From: Schoenoplectus triqueter | Taxonomy: Eukaryota; Streptophyta; Magnoliopsida; Poales; Cyperaceae | Length of the DNA: 27,922 bases | NCBI GenBank assembly: GCA_964058805.1 | Contig: CAXKVV010000211.1 | Coordinates: 1-27,922, forward strand | Direction of reading: 5' to 3' | Program-made: the position numbers and the translations under genes | Notes under the pieces: model-generated | Told to the model about the DNA's origin: nothing | Seen by the model: the letters and a program-made list of their open reading frames with translations, nothing else | Database searches by the model: none | Part shown: piece after piece, positions 1 through 9,198 of the stretch | Layout of the letters: every line of letters starts with the position of its first letter | Numbering within the stretch: position 1 is the stretch's first letter

Positions 1-320
1 GCACTGTGCCAATTTCATTAGATCATAATGTAATTATCATCCAAATTAGATATGTAATCTCAACTTGATTCCTATAGACATGTTAAACGATGCATTATCA
101 ATTCTGAATTGTCAAAAAACATCGTTAAATTTGGTTATAACTCATGTCTATACCTTCAGTACCGAACTGCACCATTATACTCCGAGTAGTATTTGTCAGT
201 GTGATTCATTGGGTCAATCTAAGCTGCAATAATCATGTTAATTCATACCAGCATACGTAAACGATGCAAATAGGGCATTTAATTGTACAAAATATTGATC
301 GATTCCGTTGAATTTCTAAG
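1..320. other. intergenic, nothing recognised
   Basis: I see no convincing gene, repeat or RNA in this AT-rich stretch. The only local structure is a set of short direct words such as AAACGATGCA near 86 and 258. It may be part of a gene or intron running off the left edge, but no coding pattern is visible. Confidence 0.4.
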
Positions 321-322
321 AA

Positions 323-600
323 TTGAGATTCGGTACCGATTGGTACCAAATCGACCCATCTGGCATTGGTATACCACGTGATTCACCGCACAGATCATTA
401 ATCGGACGTCGTAGAATAACTCCTCATGGCAAGACGACACTAGGGCAGTTTCCTGATCGGAGGGAGATGGCCGCGGTCGCCGGCGCTGTCAGTAGCACGA
501 ATCTTGGAGCTTATGTTGACTGGAGAGTCAGAGAATCGCGGCAGCACGGATATTGATGCGTGTGTGTGGATCTTGAAGAGATCGGACGTTTGAAATAAAG
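323..600. other. GC-richer patch, possible 5' exon of a leftward gene or a short hypothetical ORF
   Basis: This patch is clearly richer in GC than its surroundings. On the + strand it holds a 77-codon open frame (323-556) whose last 30 codons start at an ATG in GC-rich context (467) and end in QHGY. I recognise no domain in it. On the minus strand the same bases read like a CT-rich plant leader placed downstream of four TGGGCC boxes, so a leftward 5' exon is equally possible. I cannot choose between these from sequence alone, and a gene relic is a third option. Confidence 0.25.
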
Positions 601-629
601 CACTGTTTTAAATAAAAATACAAAATGAA

Positions 630-753
630 TCTGGGCCTTACATCTCGTATGATTTAATCTTAAAACATATCCGGCGGCCCAAATGAGAAATAAAGTTATA
701 TGAAAGATATGCACTAATCTTGATATAGATCCAAAGGCCCAGGTTAGGCCCAT
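630..753 (-). promoter_or_regulatory. cluster of four site II / UP1-type boxes (TGGGCC / GGCCCA)
   Basis: TGGGCC lies at 632-637, and GGCCCA occurs at 676-681, 736-741 and 747-752. Read on the minus strand, three of the four appear as TGGGCC. Clusters of these boxes are typical of promoters of plant housekeeping and ribosomal-protein genes, where TCP factors bind. The GC-richer patch lies directly to the left, so I infer promoter activity directed leftward. No TATA box or transcript start can be assigned. Confidence 0.35.
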
Positions 754-769
754 TAATTAAATAATAACA

Positions 770-1555
770 GAATATTAATAGTATAGAGTAAATAAATCAT
801 TTGAAAATGCTCCTGAACTCCAAATTAACTCAAATTTGTTTCTAAAATTTTCCTTATTTTTCATACTATTTTTCTATATGATAATATTCCAGTTTTAAAA
901 ATATAATCATGTTAAAACAATTTAAAAGCAAAAGATATTACATATATTGATATATTTGACTTAGCTTTGACTTGTCATTTTAAATACTATAAAAATTCCA
1001 AAAATTCAAATAAAATCATGAACAATAATTAGATATATTTTACTGATTTTTCAAATGATTTTCATGAAATAATAATGACAATAGTAATATGCAATAATAA
1101 ATAATAAGATTGGCTCTATTCTTTGATAAATAAGAAAAATAATAATAGATATTATGTTAATATTTTCTGTAAAAAAAAAAGGAATAATAAAAATAAATAG
1201 TACAAAATATACAAAAATATATACAACCATGGTAATAGATAGTAAATGCATTTTCTTTTATAATAAAATGAATTGCACTCTTTTTTTGTTATTTCTAAAT
1301 AAATATACAATAATAATATTTTTGATGAATAAAATGTAATAATAAAAAAATAATAGTTGTAATAAAGAATATAATGAATTTCATCCCTTATGGCTATTTT
1401 CAAATAATAATAATAATAAAATAAAAAATCTTATATTTTTCTATAGATAATAAATAGGAATAATAAAAATGTAATGAAAATAGAATAGAATATTAATAAT
1501 GATTTCCTTTTAGCTATTATAGATCTTAAAAAATATATATATATAATAATAAAAA

Positions 1556-1595
<40 letters not shown>

Positions 1596-1970
1596 TAGCT
1601 AACCATCTTTTTGATTTGTAAATAATTTCTACATAATGAATAATGTTTCAACATAATGAACTATAATAATGAAATTCTATTACTTTGGCTATTATAAATA
1701 TATAAAAAAAATACAAACAAAAATCATAGCCAATTTGTTTTCTAGTATTTTGTAAGTGATTTTCTACAAAGTAAATAGAGCTTAGAAATAATAAAAATAA
1801 AATTCTACTATTTTAGCTATTATAAAATCCCAAAAATATAAATAAAATTCTAGTTAATAGCTAACCCATTTCCTATTATTTTTGTAAATAATTTTCTATA
1901 GAAATAAATAGAGTCTAAAAAAAAATAAATTCATCTTTATAATAGAGATAATAATGGAAGATATTATGTA
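770..1970. repeat. AT-rich region with diverged tandem units and a TAA microsatellite
   Basis: No gene is seen. The region holds several degenerate units containing 'GCTATTATA' followed by 'TTTTCTA' and 'AAATAGAG' type words (near 1390, 1512, 1690 and 1815), suggesting an old tandem array with a period of roughly 130-160 bp. A pure TAA/TAT trinucleotide run lies near 1550-1593. Open frames here are low-complexity AT-codon artefacts. Confidence 0.5.
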
Positions 1971-2003
1971 ATAAGCTTTTTACATTTTGGAGATGAACAA
2001 ATA

Positions 2004-2750
2004 TGCTCACACAAGGGGTGTGGAGCAACATGAGAATTTTTGCACACATGATATAACATTTAGAGTGATTGGTCGAGACAAGAACATCTTGACGGAGAAT
2101 AACCAAGGCTGCAACAGCAACACGAAAAGATATGTCGAGACAAGAACATCTTGACGCTTGATGAAGAATAACCAGAGCTGTGACATCAACATGGAGAGAT
2201 ATGTCGACTCTGAGGAAGAAGAACATTACGATGTCCGGGAGAAGTGACATCTTAATGACTCATTACCATGAGCAAGTAACTCATGACTAAATACGCTCAC
2301 ACCAGGGGTGTAGAGCAACATAGTAATTTTGCACAAGTAATGTAACATTTAGAATGATTAGTCAAGACAAGAACATCTTGACGCTCGCTGAAGAATGACC
2401 ATGGCTGCGACATCAACATGGAGAAATATGTCGACTCTGAGGAAGAAGAACATTACGATGTCCGAGAGAAGTGACATCTTAATGACTCATTACAATGAAC
2501 AAATGACTCATGACTAAATACGCTCACACAAGGGGTGTAGGGCAACATAGTAATTTTGCACAAGTAATGCAACATTTAGAATGATTAGTCGGGACAAGAA
2601 CATCTTGACGCTCGCTGAAGAATGACCAAGGCTGCGACATCAACATGAAGAGATATGTCGACTCCAAGAGATACGAACATTACGACGTCCGAGAGAAGTG
2701 ACATCTTAATGACTCGGTGTCATGAACAAGTAATTCATGACCATTTGAGC
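2004..2750. repeat. tandem array, about 227-bp unit, three copies
   Basis: Units begin with GCTCACAC(A/C)AGGGGTGT near 2004, 2294 and 2521. The second and third starts are 227 bp apart. The first unit is about 63 bp longer because the block around GACAAGAACATCTTGACG is duplicated inside it (near 2077 and 2140). Conserved words in every unit are TATGTCGACTC, GAACATTACGA and GAAGTGACATCTTAATGACTC. The units are similar enough to indicate fairly recent amplification. I could not assign them to a transposon class. Confidence 0.85.
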
Positions 2751-2810
2751 TAGCAAGACTGAACTCATCCGTCGATGAGTTTGTCTTCTGGTTCATCTCC
2801 CGAGATTGTG

Positions 2811-3425
2811 AGATTGAATCGTTCTGTAGTAGATTCATCCACAAAACAGTGAATATGAACCGTTCTGTAGTAGGTTCCTTCACTAACACATGCCTCAATG
2901 TTAAGCTGGCTCAGTACTTCAGGTTTGACATTGTGTGTAACTGTGTTTCCTAGGTTTATGAATCGGCTTAGTGCTTCGAATTCATGATCTAGAAGATCGG
3001 TGAGAAGAAACACGTGGGCCATATCCACCCTTCTCCTGATTCACCAACCTCAAGATCAACCGGCTCAATGCTTCGAGTTGTATTTTGTGTGATTGGTTGT
3101 TGACTAGTTAAGATTGAACCGTTCTGTAGTAGGTTTATCTTCTAGATCAACGGAGGTTGAGTCGTTCTGTAGTAGACTCACCTCAAGCCCCTCTGAAGAG
3201 ATTAACCTGATCTGTAGTAAGGTTATCTCTCGAGGTGGTATAGACTGAACTGATTTGTAGTAGGTTCGTCTTCCATAGGATTAAGTAGGTTCATTTTCTA
3301 GATGAACTGAGGTCGAGTCGTTCTGTAGTAGACTCACCTCGAACCCCTTCAAAGAGATTAATCTGATCTGTAGTAAGGTTACCTCTTGAAGCGGTAAAGA
3401 CTGAACCGATCTGTAGTAGGTTCGT
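2811..3425. repeat. array of nine short inverted repeats around a constant CTGTAGTA loop
   Basis: Nine copies of a ~22-base motif have 5-6 bp complementary arms around an 11-base centre (G, A/T, T, C/T, then TGTAGTA). Centres lie at 2821-2831, 2862-2872, 3121-3131, 3164-3174, 3209-3219, 3252-3262, 3320-3330, 3365-3375 and 3408-3418. Arms include GAATC/GATTC, GAACC/GGTTC, TGAGTC/GACTCA and TAACCT/AGGTTA, so the arms change together. Copies 4-6 and 7-9 form a higher-order direct repeat of 156 bp. On the minus strand several copies read E-(P/S)-T-T-(E/D)-R-(F/L), but the reading frame is not kept across the array. Confidence 0.85.
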
Positions 3426-3745
3426 CTTCCTTAGAATTGACCCCTTTTGTGAACCCAGACGACCACTTGACCATCATTCAACTATACTATTTGCTTCTCC
3501 CTTTCAAAGATCCAGAGGTGCCTCGAGGTTAGTAGCCCAGGGTAATTAACGGTGGGGGCTTGCGCCCACCGGAATCTACAAGAACTCACAATCACTAAAA
3601 AACCCCCTGAATGTGCATTGAAATCTCTCTAAACGGCAAAATGAGCCGACGCTTAGCAGATGCACGCTCGGGAGGGATCTCCGTGTCCTTCTTCCGCATC
3701 CCATCGCCCGGCGGCGGTGCGGAGCGCGCGAAAAAGGGTCGCATA
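3426..3745. other. GC-richer spacer, no gene recognised
   Basis: This stretch joins the hairpin array to the first peroxidase-upstream fragment. It holds a short GC-rich inverted repeat near 3550-3572 (CGGTGGG paired with CCCACCG) and a locally GC-rich end (near 3655-3735) with no open frame I recognise. It may be part of the same unidentified repetitive element as 2004-3425. Confidence 0.35.
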
Positions 3746-4203
3746 GTGTGCTGTCGGATCAGTCAGTCACAGTTACCTTGAGGATAAAAGTTACCACGAA
3801 GGCAAAACAGTTATGGGCAGAACTAGATGGATTTAATGGGGTTCGATGCTCCTCATTTTTTTTTTCAAATTGCACAAATATATGTAGTAATTTCACATTA
3901 CAGAAATATTTTCTAAGAAAATTTATATTTAACCCCTGTAAATATGTAATAGTCAATTGTTAAAAGATATACATTGAGAATACAATAGTTTAAACCAGTT
4001 GATTCCCTGGACTTCACCATTTACTGAAATATAAAAATAAGAGGATTTCAAGAAAATAATTCTGGTACTAAATTTGTAGGAATTTGCAGGAAGTCAAAGA
4101 AGAACATAAGACAAACAAATACTATGCTAAATTTTAATGGCACTTATTATCTGAATGATAAAAAAATATTAATTATATAGTCAGAAGTCCTGATAGAATG
4201 CTT

Positions 4204-4243
<40 letters not shown>

Positions 4244-4336
4244 AGACAGCTGGTGCAAGTGAACTTGCAATAGAGGATTTCTGTCGGGTAGCTCAAATAG
4301 AATATAATGCCTATTTGAGGAAAGATTAGTATTTGC
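3746..4336 (+). repeat. orphan peroxidase upstream region (unit A)
   Basis: This block aligns with 16006-16584, the upstream region of the peroxidase pseudogene, from the shared word GTGTGCTGTCGGATC to the shared GATTAGTATTTGC. More loosely it matches the 5' flanks of both intact peroxidase genes, through words such as CTGGACTTCACC and a following AAATATAAA. A TA dinucleotide run (about 4209-4240) is expanded here and short in the 16-kb copy. No TATA-proximal part or coding exon follows, because homology stops at 4336 and copia-derived sequence begins. I infer a lost fourth peroxidase unit. Confidence 0.8.
4208..4241. repeat. TA dinucleotide microsatellite
   Basis: A run of alternating T and A interrupts the orphan upstream block. 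The equivalent position in the unit C copy (near 16470-16488) holds only a short TA stretch, so the run expanded after duplication. Confidence 0.9.
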
Positions 4337-4638
4337 TTTGGATCGAACTCTTGGCTGATGTTGGCATCGAAATGAAAAATCTAATGAAAATATTTTACAA
4401 CAACTAAGCCGCGAAATATATCACACTAAATCTTGTGTTTCACGAATGAACAAAATACATCAAGGTGGATTACTATTTCTTTCGAGAAAAAAATCAATAA
4501 AAAAAATTGAGACTCCATATGTGAAGAGTGGAGATCAATTGACGGATATTTTCACAAAAGAATTGGACCCAGGATTATTTGAAGAAAATACTTGCAAGTA
4601 GGGGATGATTAACAGATATGCCCCCAACTTGAGAGGAG
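4337..4638 (+). pseudogene. degraded Ty1/copia RNase H C-terminal fragment
   Basis: The + strand reads as the end of a copia polyprotein, which supplied reverse transcriptase and RNase H for retrotransposition. Near 4520-4600 it encodes the typical C-terminal signature PYVKSGDQLTDIFTK, followed by a leucine- and phenylalanine-containing tail. Upstream, near 4430-4470, is the family's VFHE..TKYI segment, in which an in-frame TGA replaces the usual Arg codon. Another in-frame TAG lies near 4600 and frameshifts occur in the poly-A tracts. A purine tract GAGAGGAG (4631-4638) abuts the LTR. Only the 3' end survives, so it cannot be active. Its left edge is fused to the peroxidase upstream fragment. 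Confidence 0.8.
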
Positions 4639-4803
4639 TGTTGAAATAATTAGAATTAGAAGTATAATTAAAAGATTGGCCTCAAATTCGTGCGGATTAG
4701 TGTCATCATGGGCCATTTATAAAAGAAAAGCTACTAATCTCTTATTTAATCAATAAATAAGGGTTTAGTCACCTCATTTCTTTTTTATCCATTTCCAATA
4801 ACA
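4639..4803 (+). mobile_element. copia 3' LTR (short)
   Basis: It begins TGTTGAAATAATT immediately after the purine tract and ends CCAATAACA, giving the usual TG...CA termini with a short inverted TGTT/AACA. It contains a TATA-like TTTATAAAA and an AATAAATAA polyadenylation-like stretch, in the order expected for an LTR. The 3' boundary is my best reading; a later CACA near 4938 is a weaker alternative. No 5' LTR partner is in the window. Confidence 0.6.
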
Positions 4804-5146
4804 ATCAGTTAGATATAAGTTTAAGTATCGTTAGTACAATAATATATAAGCCACAAGCATACCAATTATAATTTTCTATCCATTCAATAAAAAACATCAT
4901 TCAATATTTTGTTCTCAATTATTCAGTATTCCCACACATGCCAAGTTATCAAGTCATGTTTGATCATTAATTAAATCTCTCACGAACTAATTTACTTGTT
5001 CAATATTTATCAACATATACCAGAATTCATATAGTTGGTCCCGTTACAACATTTCTGAGACTCAATTGACATTTCATCAAGCATGGTGGGACCCTTGTCA
5101 AACTCCCTTAGAGCTGTTAATTCGATCTCTTCTTACAAAAGTTGAG
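4804..5146. other. intergenic, nothing recognised
   Basis: This is AT-rich unique sequence between the copia LTR and the next LTR element. I see no gene or clear repeat. Confidence 0.4.
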
Positions 5147-5151
5147 CATTT

Positions 5152-5602
5152 TGTTAAAAGAGAATGGTGAGTATCACACTTTAAGATAAGAGAAGAGATG
5201 GATAAAATAAGATTTTTTTTTTTCTATTAGAAACTCTTATATCTTTCTTATATATCAAAAACCATATTACAACTCTATTTATAGGCTAAGACAACAGAAA
5301 TATCTAGAAAATTCATATTAAAAACGGAATACCAAACAGCAGCTGTTTCAGCTGATCCATGTCCACTAAAATAGTCATAATTCTTTGTAGAAAACTCCAC
5401 ACGACTTGATATTTGAACCATTTAAAACTAGACTTCAAGAGCTTTCCATCCATAGATCATACAGCCAAAATGGATATCATTGGATCTTTTATATCCCCTC
5501 ATCAATAAGCCCATAAATTCTACAACTGCTGAATTCTAATAATCTCCTTTATTTTCCACTAGACTTAATATCATTAATGATAATTAAGTTTATAGTTTAA
5601 CA
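5152..5602 (-). repeat. LTR of element 1 (left copy; 3' LTR of the minus-strand element)
   Basis: It starts TGTTAAAAGAG and ends GTTTAACA, pairing with 6466-6911. It contains a short T-run expansion relative to the other copy. Confidence 0.9.
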
Positions 5603-5947
5603 AAACTCTCCCATAAACTTAATTTGCTTCTACCCTCCATCATGTCAATCATCATTGCACTTCTTCATAACTCACAGAAAATAGCGACGCCATCCATTGA
5701 CGGCTTCTTCTCGATTCATTGATCTAGAAAATTAAAAAAAATAACTCGTGGTTTCATCTTATATGCCATCCAATTTGTCTGACTCTTCAGGTCATGTATA
5801 TATGAGATTCACACCCACACCTTGGCTCCACACCATATTTTTTTCATGTGGCTCTACACCACATCTTCTCATGGTCTTCGCACATTTTCAGCAAAACATC
5901 TCATAATGTTGCTAATTCTCTTTTCCTGACACTAATTGCATAGGCTA

Positions 5948-6178
5948 TTATGAGTCATTGCTCATGTCGGCTTCACTCACCGATTCTTTGAAGACCACTG
6001 GCAAATACTTCACCACGCTTTTGTAATATTCGCTGCTTGATACATAGCTATCATCATTGACAAGTTTTCCTTTTTTTCTTACAACATCTCTAAAACCATT
6101 TTCACGAAAAAAAAACACCACAAAAAAGACACTATTTTCTTTTTTTAACAAAAAATCAACACATGATATTTTTCTCAT
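5948..6178 (-). CDS. small conserved frame inside LTR element 1, function unknown
   Basis: This 76-codon minus-strand frame begins MRKISCVDFLL and contains the segment VSSSEYYK followed by VVKYLPVVFKESVSEAD. The same VSSSEYYK segment, with flanking D and VK residues, is encoded on the + strand inside the second LTR element near 17490-17530, where the frame is broken by stops. I recognise no domain. It could be a relic of a gag N-terminus or captured host sequence. Its conservation may also simply follow from the homology of the two interiors, so translation is uncertain. Confidence 0.3.
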   Translation of the reverse strand: MRKISCVDFLLKKENSVFFVVFFFRENGFRDVVRKKGKLVNDDSYVSSSEYYKSVVKYLPVVFKESVSEADMSNDS

Positions 6179-6465
6179 TATCCCAACAATTTTTTTTTCT
6201 CACAAAAAAAAACAAAATAAAAGGATTCAATTTTTTTCACTTATCTTTTTCAATGCTCCTACCATCATAGAAAAACTTATATACTAAAATAAACTCAGAA
6301 AACACTCTTAACACTTAACTTTCTTTAAAACAAACATCGAGACTCACCATATTTTTCTTTTTGTTTCGAAATCTCTCTTCTTTCTTCTTTTTTTCTTGTT
6401 CTTTTTCTTTTTCTTCTCCATGACAGGTCTCTCTTGATTGACTGAACCTGGCTCTGATACCACTT

Positions 6466-6911
6466 TGTTAAAAGAGAATGGTGGATATCACACTTTGAGA
6501 TAAGAGAAGAGATGAATAAAATAAGATTTCTTTCTATTAGAAACTCTTATATCTTTCTTATATATCAAAAATCAGATTACAACTCTATTTATAGGCTAAG
6601 ATAATAGAAATATCTAGAAAATTCGTATTAAAAATGGAATACCAAACAGCAGTTGTTTCAACTGACTCTTGTCCACTAAAATAGTCACAACTCCTTGTAG
6701 GAAACTCCAAACGACTTGGTATTTGAACCATTGAAAACTAGATTTCAAGAGCTTTTCATCCATAGGTCATATAACCAAAATGGATATCATTGGTTCTTTC
6801 ATATCCCTCATCAATCAACTCATAAATTCTGCAACTGCTGAATTCTAATAATCTCCTTTATTTTCCACTAGAATTAATATCATTAATGATAATTAAGTTT
6901 ATATTTCAACA
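6466..6911 (-). repeat. LTR of element 1 (right copy; 5' LTR of the minus-strand element)
   Basis: It starts TGTTAAAAGAG and ends TTTCAACA. It lies next to the primer-binding-site complement and is followed by the CATTT target duplicate. Confidence 0.9.
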
Positions 6912-6916
6912 CATTT

Positions 6917-7497
6917 TGCCTTTTGTTTGCTTCTTTGAACTCTCTATAGTGAGGAAAATTTGTGGATGAAACAGTTTAATTTAATTTGCTCCTAATTACC
7001 CAATTACATTTTCACTTGAGAAATTTTCCTCACATCACAAATATTGTACGGATTGTTGCATCGTGTTCTAGTTGATATGATATTTCCAATGGTATATGGC
7101 TTGGTTCTAATTTGATTTGGTTGGGAAGTCGCCATTTTCACAAGAGGTGAGAAGATAAGGTTGGAAAGAAGGAGAGAAGAAAGGAGGGAAGATCTAAATT
7201 TTTCGGCTGCTTAGACCCGACACTTGAGCCGATGGTTAAGCATGATAGAGACGAGAAACATCAACCAAACACGTCTTCCATTTCCTGTGTCACTGGCAAC
7301 GGGGTTATTTCCGATTTTAATTCACTTAAGCGCTTAAGGAATTTTTTCTTAAACGGTCGGATCCATCAACTTATCTACGCTAAGAGTCATGTCCGAAATT
7401 TATTTTTACAAAGAGTCATGAGAAAGACATAATTTAGATTCACACTCTTTAAAGTATATTTTCATATCCAACACCTAACTGCATCCAACCAAGATTA
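6917..7497. other. intergenic, no supported gene
   Basis: The region contains a purine-rich stretch (7142-7195, GAGAAG/GGAAAG words) followed by a 66-codon + strand frame (7232-7432, starting MVKHDRDEKH) with no recognisable domain. The GC content is slightly higher near 7200-7400. I would not call a gene here. Confidence 0.35.
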
Positions 7498-8302
7498 AAG
7501 GGCGCAAACGCAGCTCACGTCCTTCAGTTCAAACTTGAAGGATGCAAACCCGGCTCATATCCTTCAATTGAGCTAACAGGCAGATTTTTTCACGAGCTTT
7601 TCAGATTGTATTTAAACGTCTCGATTGAAGTTTTCTATCAAAAATTATAAACGTTTAAAAATCAAATTTTCAGATCATCAGCACAGATTTATAAATTCTT
7701 TGGCCCACTACTTATTATATAAAAAACAATTAAATTTTTATATTTATATTTTTTAATTAAAATATAAGTATGATTTTAGTTATTATATATATATAGTTAA
7801 AATTAATAAAAATTATATTTAAAATTATAATTATAATTATATTTATATTTTTAAATATAATCTGATTTGATATTAATTATATTTACATTTTTATTTCATT
7901 ATAGGCATATTATAATTTTAAATATAATTTGAATTAATTTTAATGATTTACATATATAAATAACTAAATTATATTTCATTTTTTAAATTAAAAATATATA
8001 TATATATAATTTTAACTATTTATTATATATAATGAGTAATGGGCTGAAGAATTTTTAAATCTATACTGATGAGTAGAAAATTTGATCTTTAAACGTTTAT
8101 AACTTTTGATAGGAAACTCCGATTAGGACATTTAAATACAATCCAGAAAGCTCACAAAAAGGTCTATCTGTTAGATTAATTAAAAGCCGTGAGTCGAGCT
8201 TTCTCCCTTTAAGTTTAAACTAAAAGGTGTGAGTTGGGCTTGCACCCAGCTATCAGGCAAGAAAAATACATTTTGAAGGGCGTGAGCCCGGGTTGCGCCC
8301 TT
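7498..8302. mobile_element. 805-bp foldback element with long inverted arms
   Basis: The left arm (about 7498-7715) and right arm (about 8030-8302) are imperfect reverse complements. Matching landmarks are AAGGGCGCAA with TTGCGCCCTT at the tips, TTATAAACGTTTAAA with TTTAAACGTTTATAA, and TTGGCCCACTAC with GTAATGGGCTGAA. The AT-rich centre also appears largely self-complementary. The outer arms contain two to three sub-repeats of a ~50-bp unit with the word pair GGCTCA...CCTTCAA. No transposase frame is present. Long arms suggest a Mutator-like or foldback MITE, but I found no convincing target duplication, so the class is uncertain. Confidence 0.8.
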
Positions 8303-8778
8303 CCCATGGCCCTATGTGAAAATAAGTTGAGGATATGGACTTTAACGTAAATAAGTTACTGTTCATGGTCCTTTTAGAAAATATCCTGCTTAAATGTTTT
8401 ATTAGCTCTCCATTGAGTGTAAATGGAGGTGTCCATTTATCCATCTAAATCACAATTTTATGTTATCTATTTGTTTTAAATTGTTTTAATAGAATCATTT
8501 CACATAATGAAACTTATTTTAAAGTCTTTAGACCATTTAAATATTTAGAAACATGTAATTTCCACTTTAACCGTGGGTTTAGTCTATACTATATTGTAAG
8601 TAGCGTATTTATATATATTGGACGCGTCCATTAATGTTATCAAATAATATATAATGACCAAAATATATTAATATTCAATTTATAATTGAGATTGATTGAC
8701 TTTATAAAAGTGACATTTTACATTTCAGATAAACTCATTTTTACTCTCCATTATATTTGCTATTTATTTACCATGTTT
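8303..8778. other. intergenic, nothing recognised
   Basis: AT-rich sequence without a supported gene. A 63-codon minus-strand frame overlapping the end of the foldback element (8253-8444) has no recognisable content. Confidence 0.4.
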
Positions 8779-8786
8779 ATAGGAGG

Positions 8787-9190
8787 TAGGGGTGTCAATT
8801 ATTGATCCGATCTGACGGGTTAACCCGATCCGACCAGACATGACTCGAAAATAAATTGGTCGGATATGAGTTTAATATTTTTGATCTGAATTGGATCGGG
8901 TCAACCCTATCCGACCCAATTAATTATATTTTTTTAAAGTAATTTTGTGATTTAATACTAATTAAAGTTTAAATATACACTAATTACGCACTAATTAAGA
9001 TTAATGATAAATTAATTAATATTTAATTTCTTAAAATTATAAAAATTAATTAATTATTTTACACGGGTCGAGTATGGATTAAGATTTTTTAACCTGAATT
9101 TAAACGAATGGTATTCGGTCGGGTCAAGAAAAATAATAAAATAATATTACCCTACCTGAACCGACCCGACCCAACCTATTGACACCTCTA
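8787..9190. mobile_element. hAT-type MITE, 404 bp
   Basis: The termini are TAGGGGTGTCAAT and ATTGACACCTCTA, inverted repeats with one mismatch. They are flanked by ATAGGAGG (8779-8786) and ATAAGAGA (9191-9198), an 8-bp target duplication now matching at six positions. Inside are GGATCGGGTCAACCC and CGACCCGACCC words typical of the abundant plant GGGTGTCAAT elements. No transposase is encoded. Confidence 0.75.
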
Positions 9191-9198
9191 ATAAGAGA

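Larger units (their letters stand above)
5152..6911 (-). mobile_element. complete non-autonomous LTR retrotransposon, minus strand (element 1)
   Basis: Two LTRs (5152-5602 and 6466-6911) flank an 863-bp interior, with a perfect 5-bp target duplication CATTT at 5147-5151 and 6912-6916. Orientation is minus. The complement of a TGGTATCAGAGC primer binding site (initiator-Met tRNA) sits beside the right LTR near 6448-6460, and a purine tract (reverse complement of AAACTCTCCCAT, 5603-5614) sits beside the left LTR. The interior has no gag-pol and at most a 76-codon frame, so movement would need enzymes supplied in trans. The LTRs differ by scattered substitutions, roughly nine-tenths identical by eye, so the insertion is not very recent. 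Confidence 0.92.

Noticed and set aside
1051..1403. overlapping Phe/Tyr/Ile-rich frames on both strands
   Set aside because: Their composition is what AT-rich DNA with TAT/TTT/ATA codons gives, and no domain is visible.
2765..3028. 87-codon minus frame containing ESTTERF-like repeats as a repeat protein
   Set aside because: The motif continues beyond 3028 but the frame breaks repeatedly, so coding does not explain the array.
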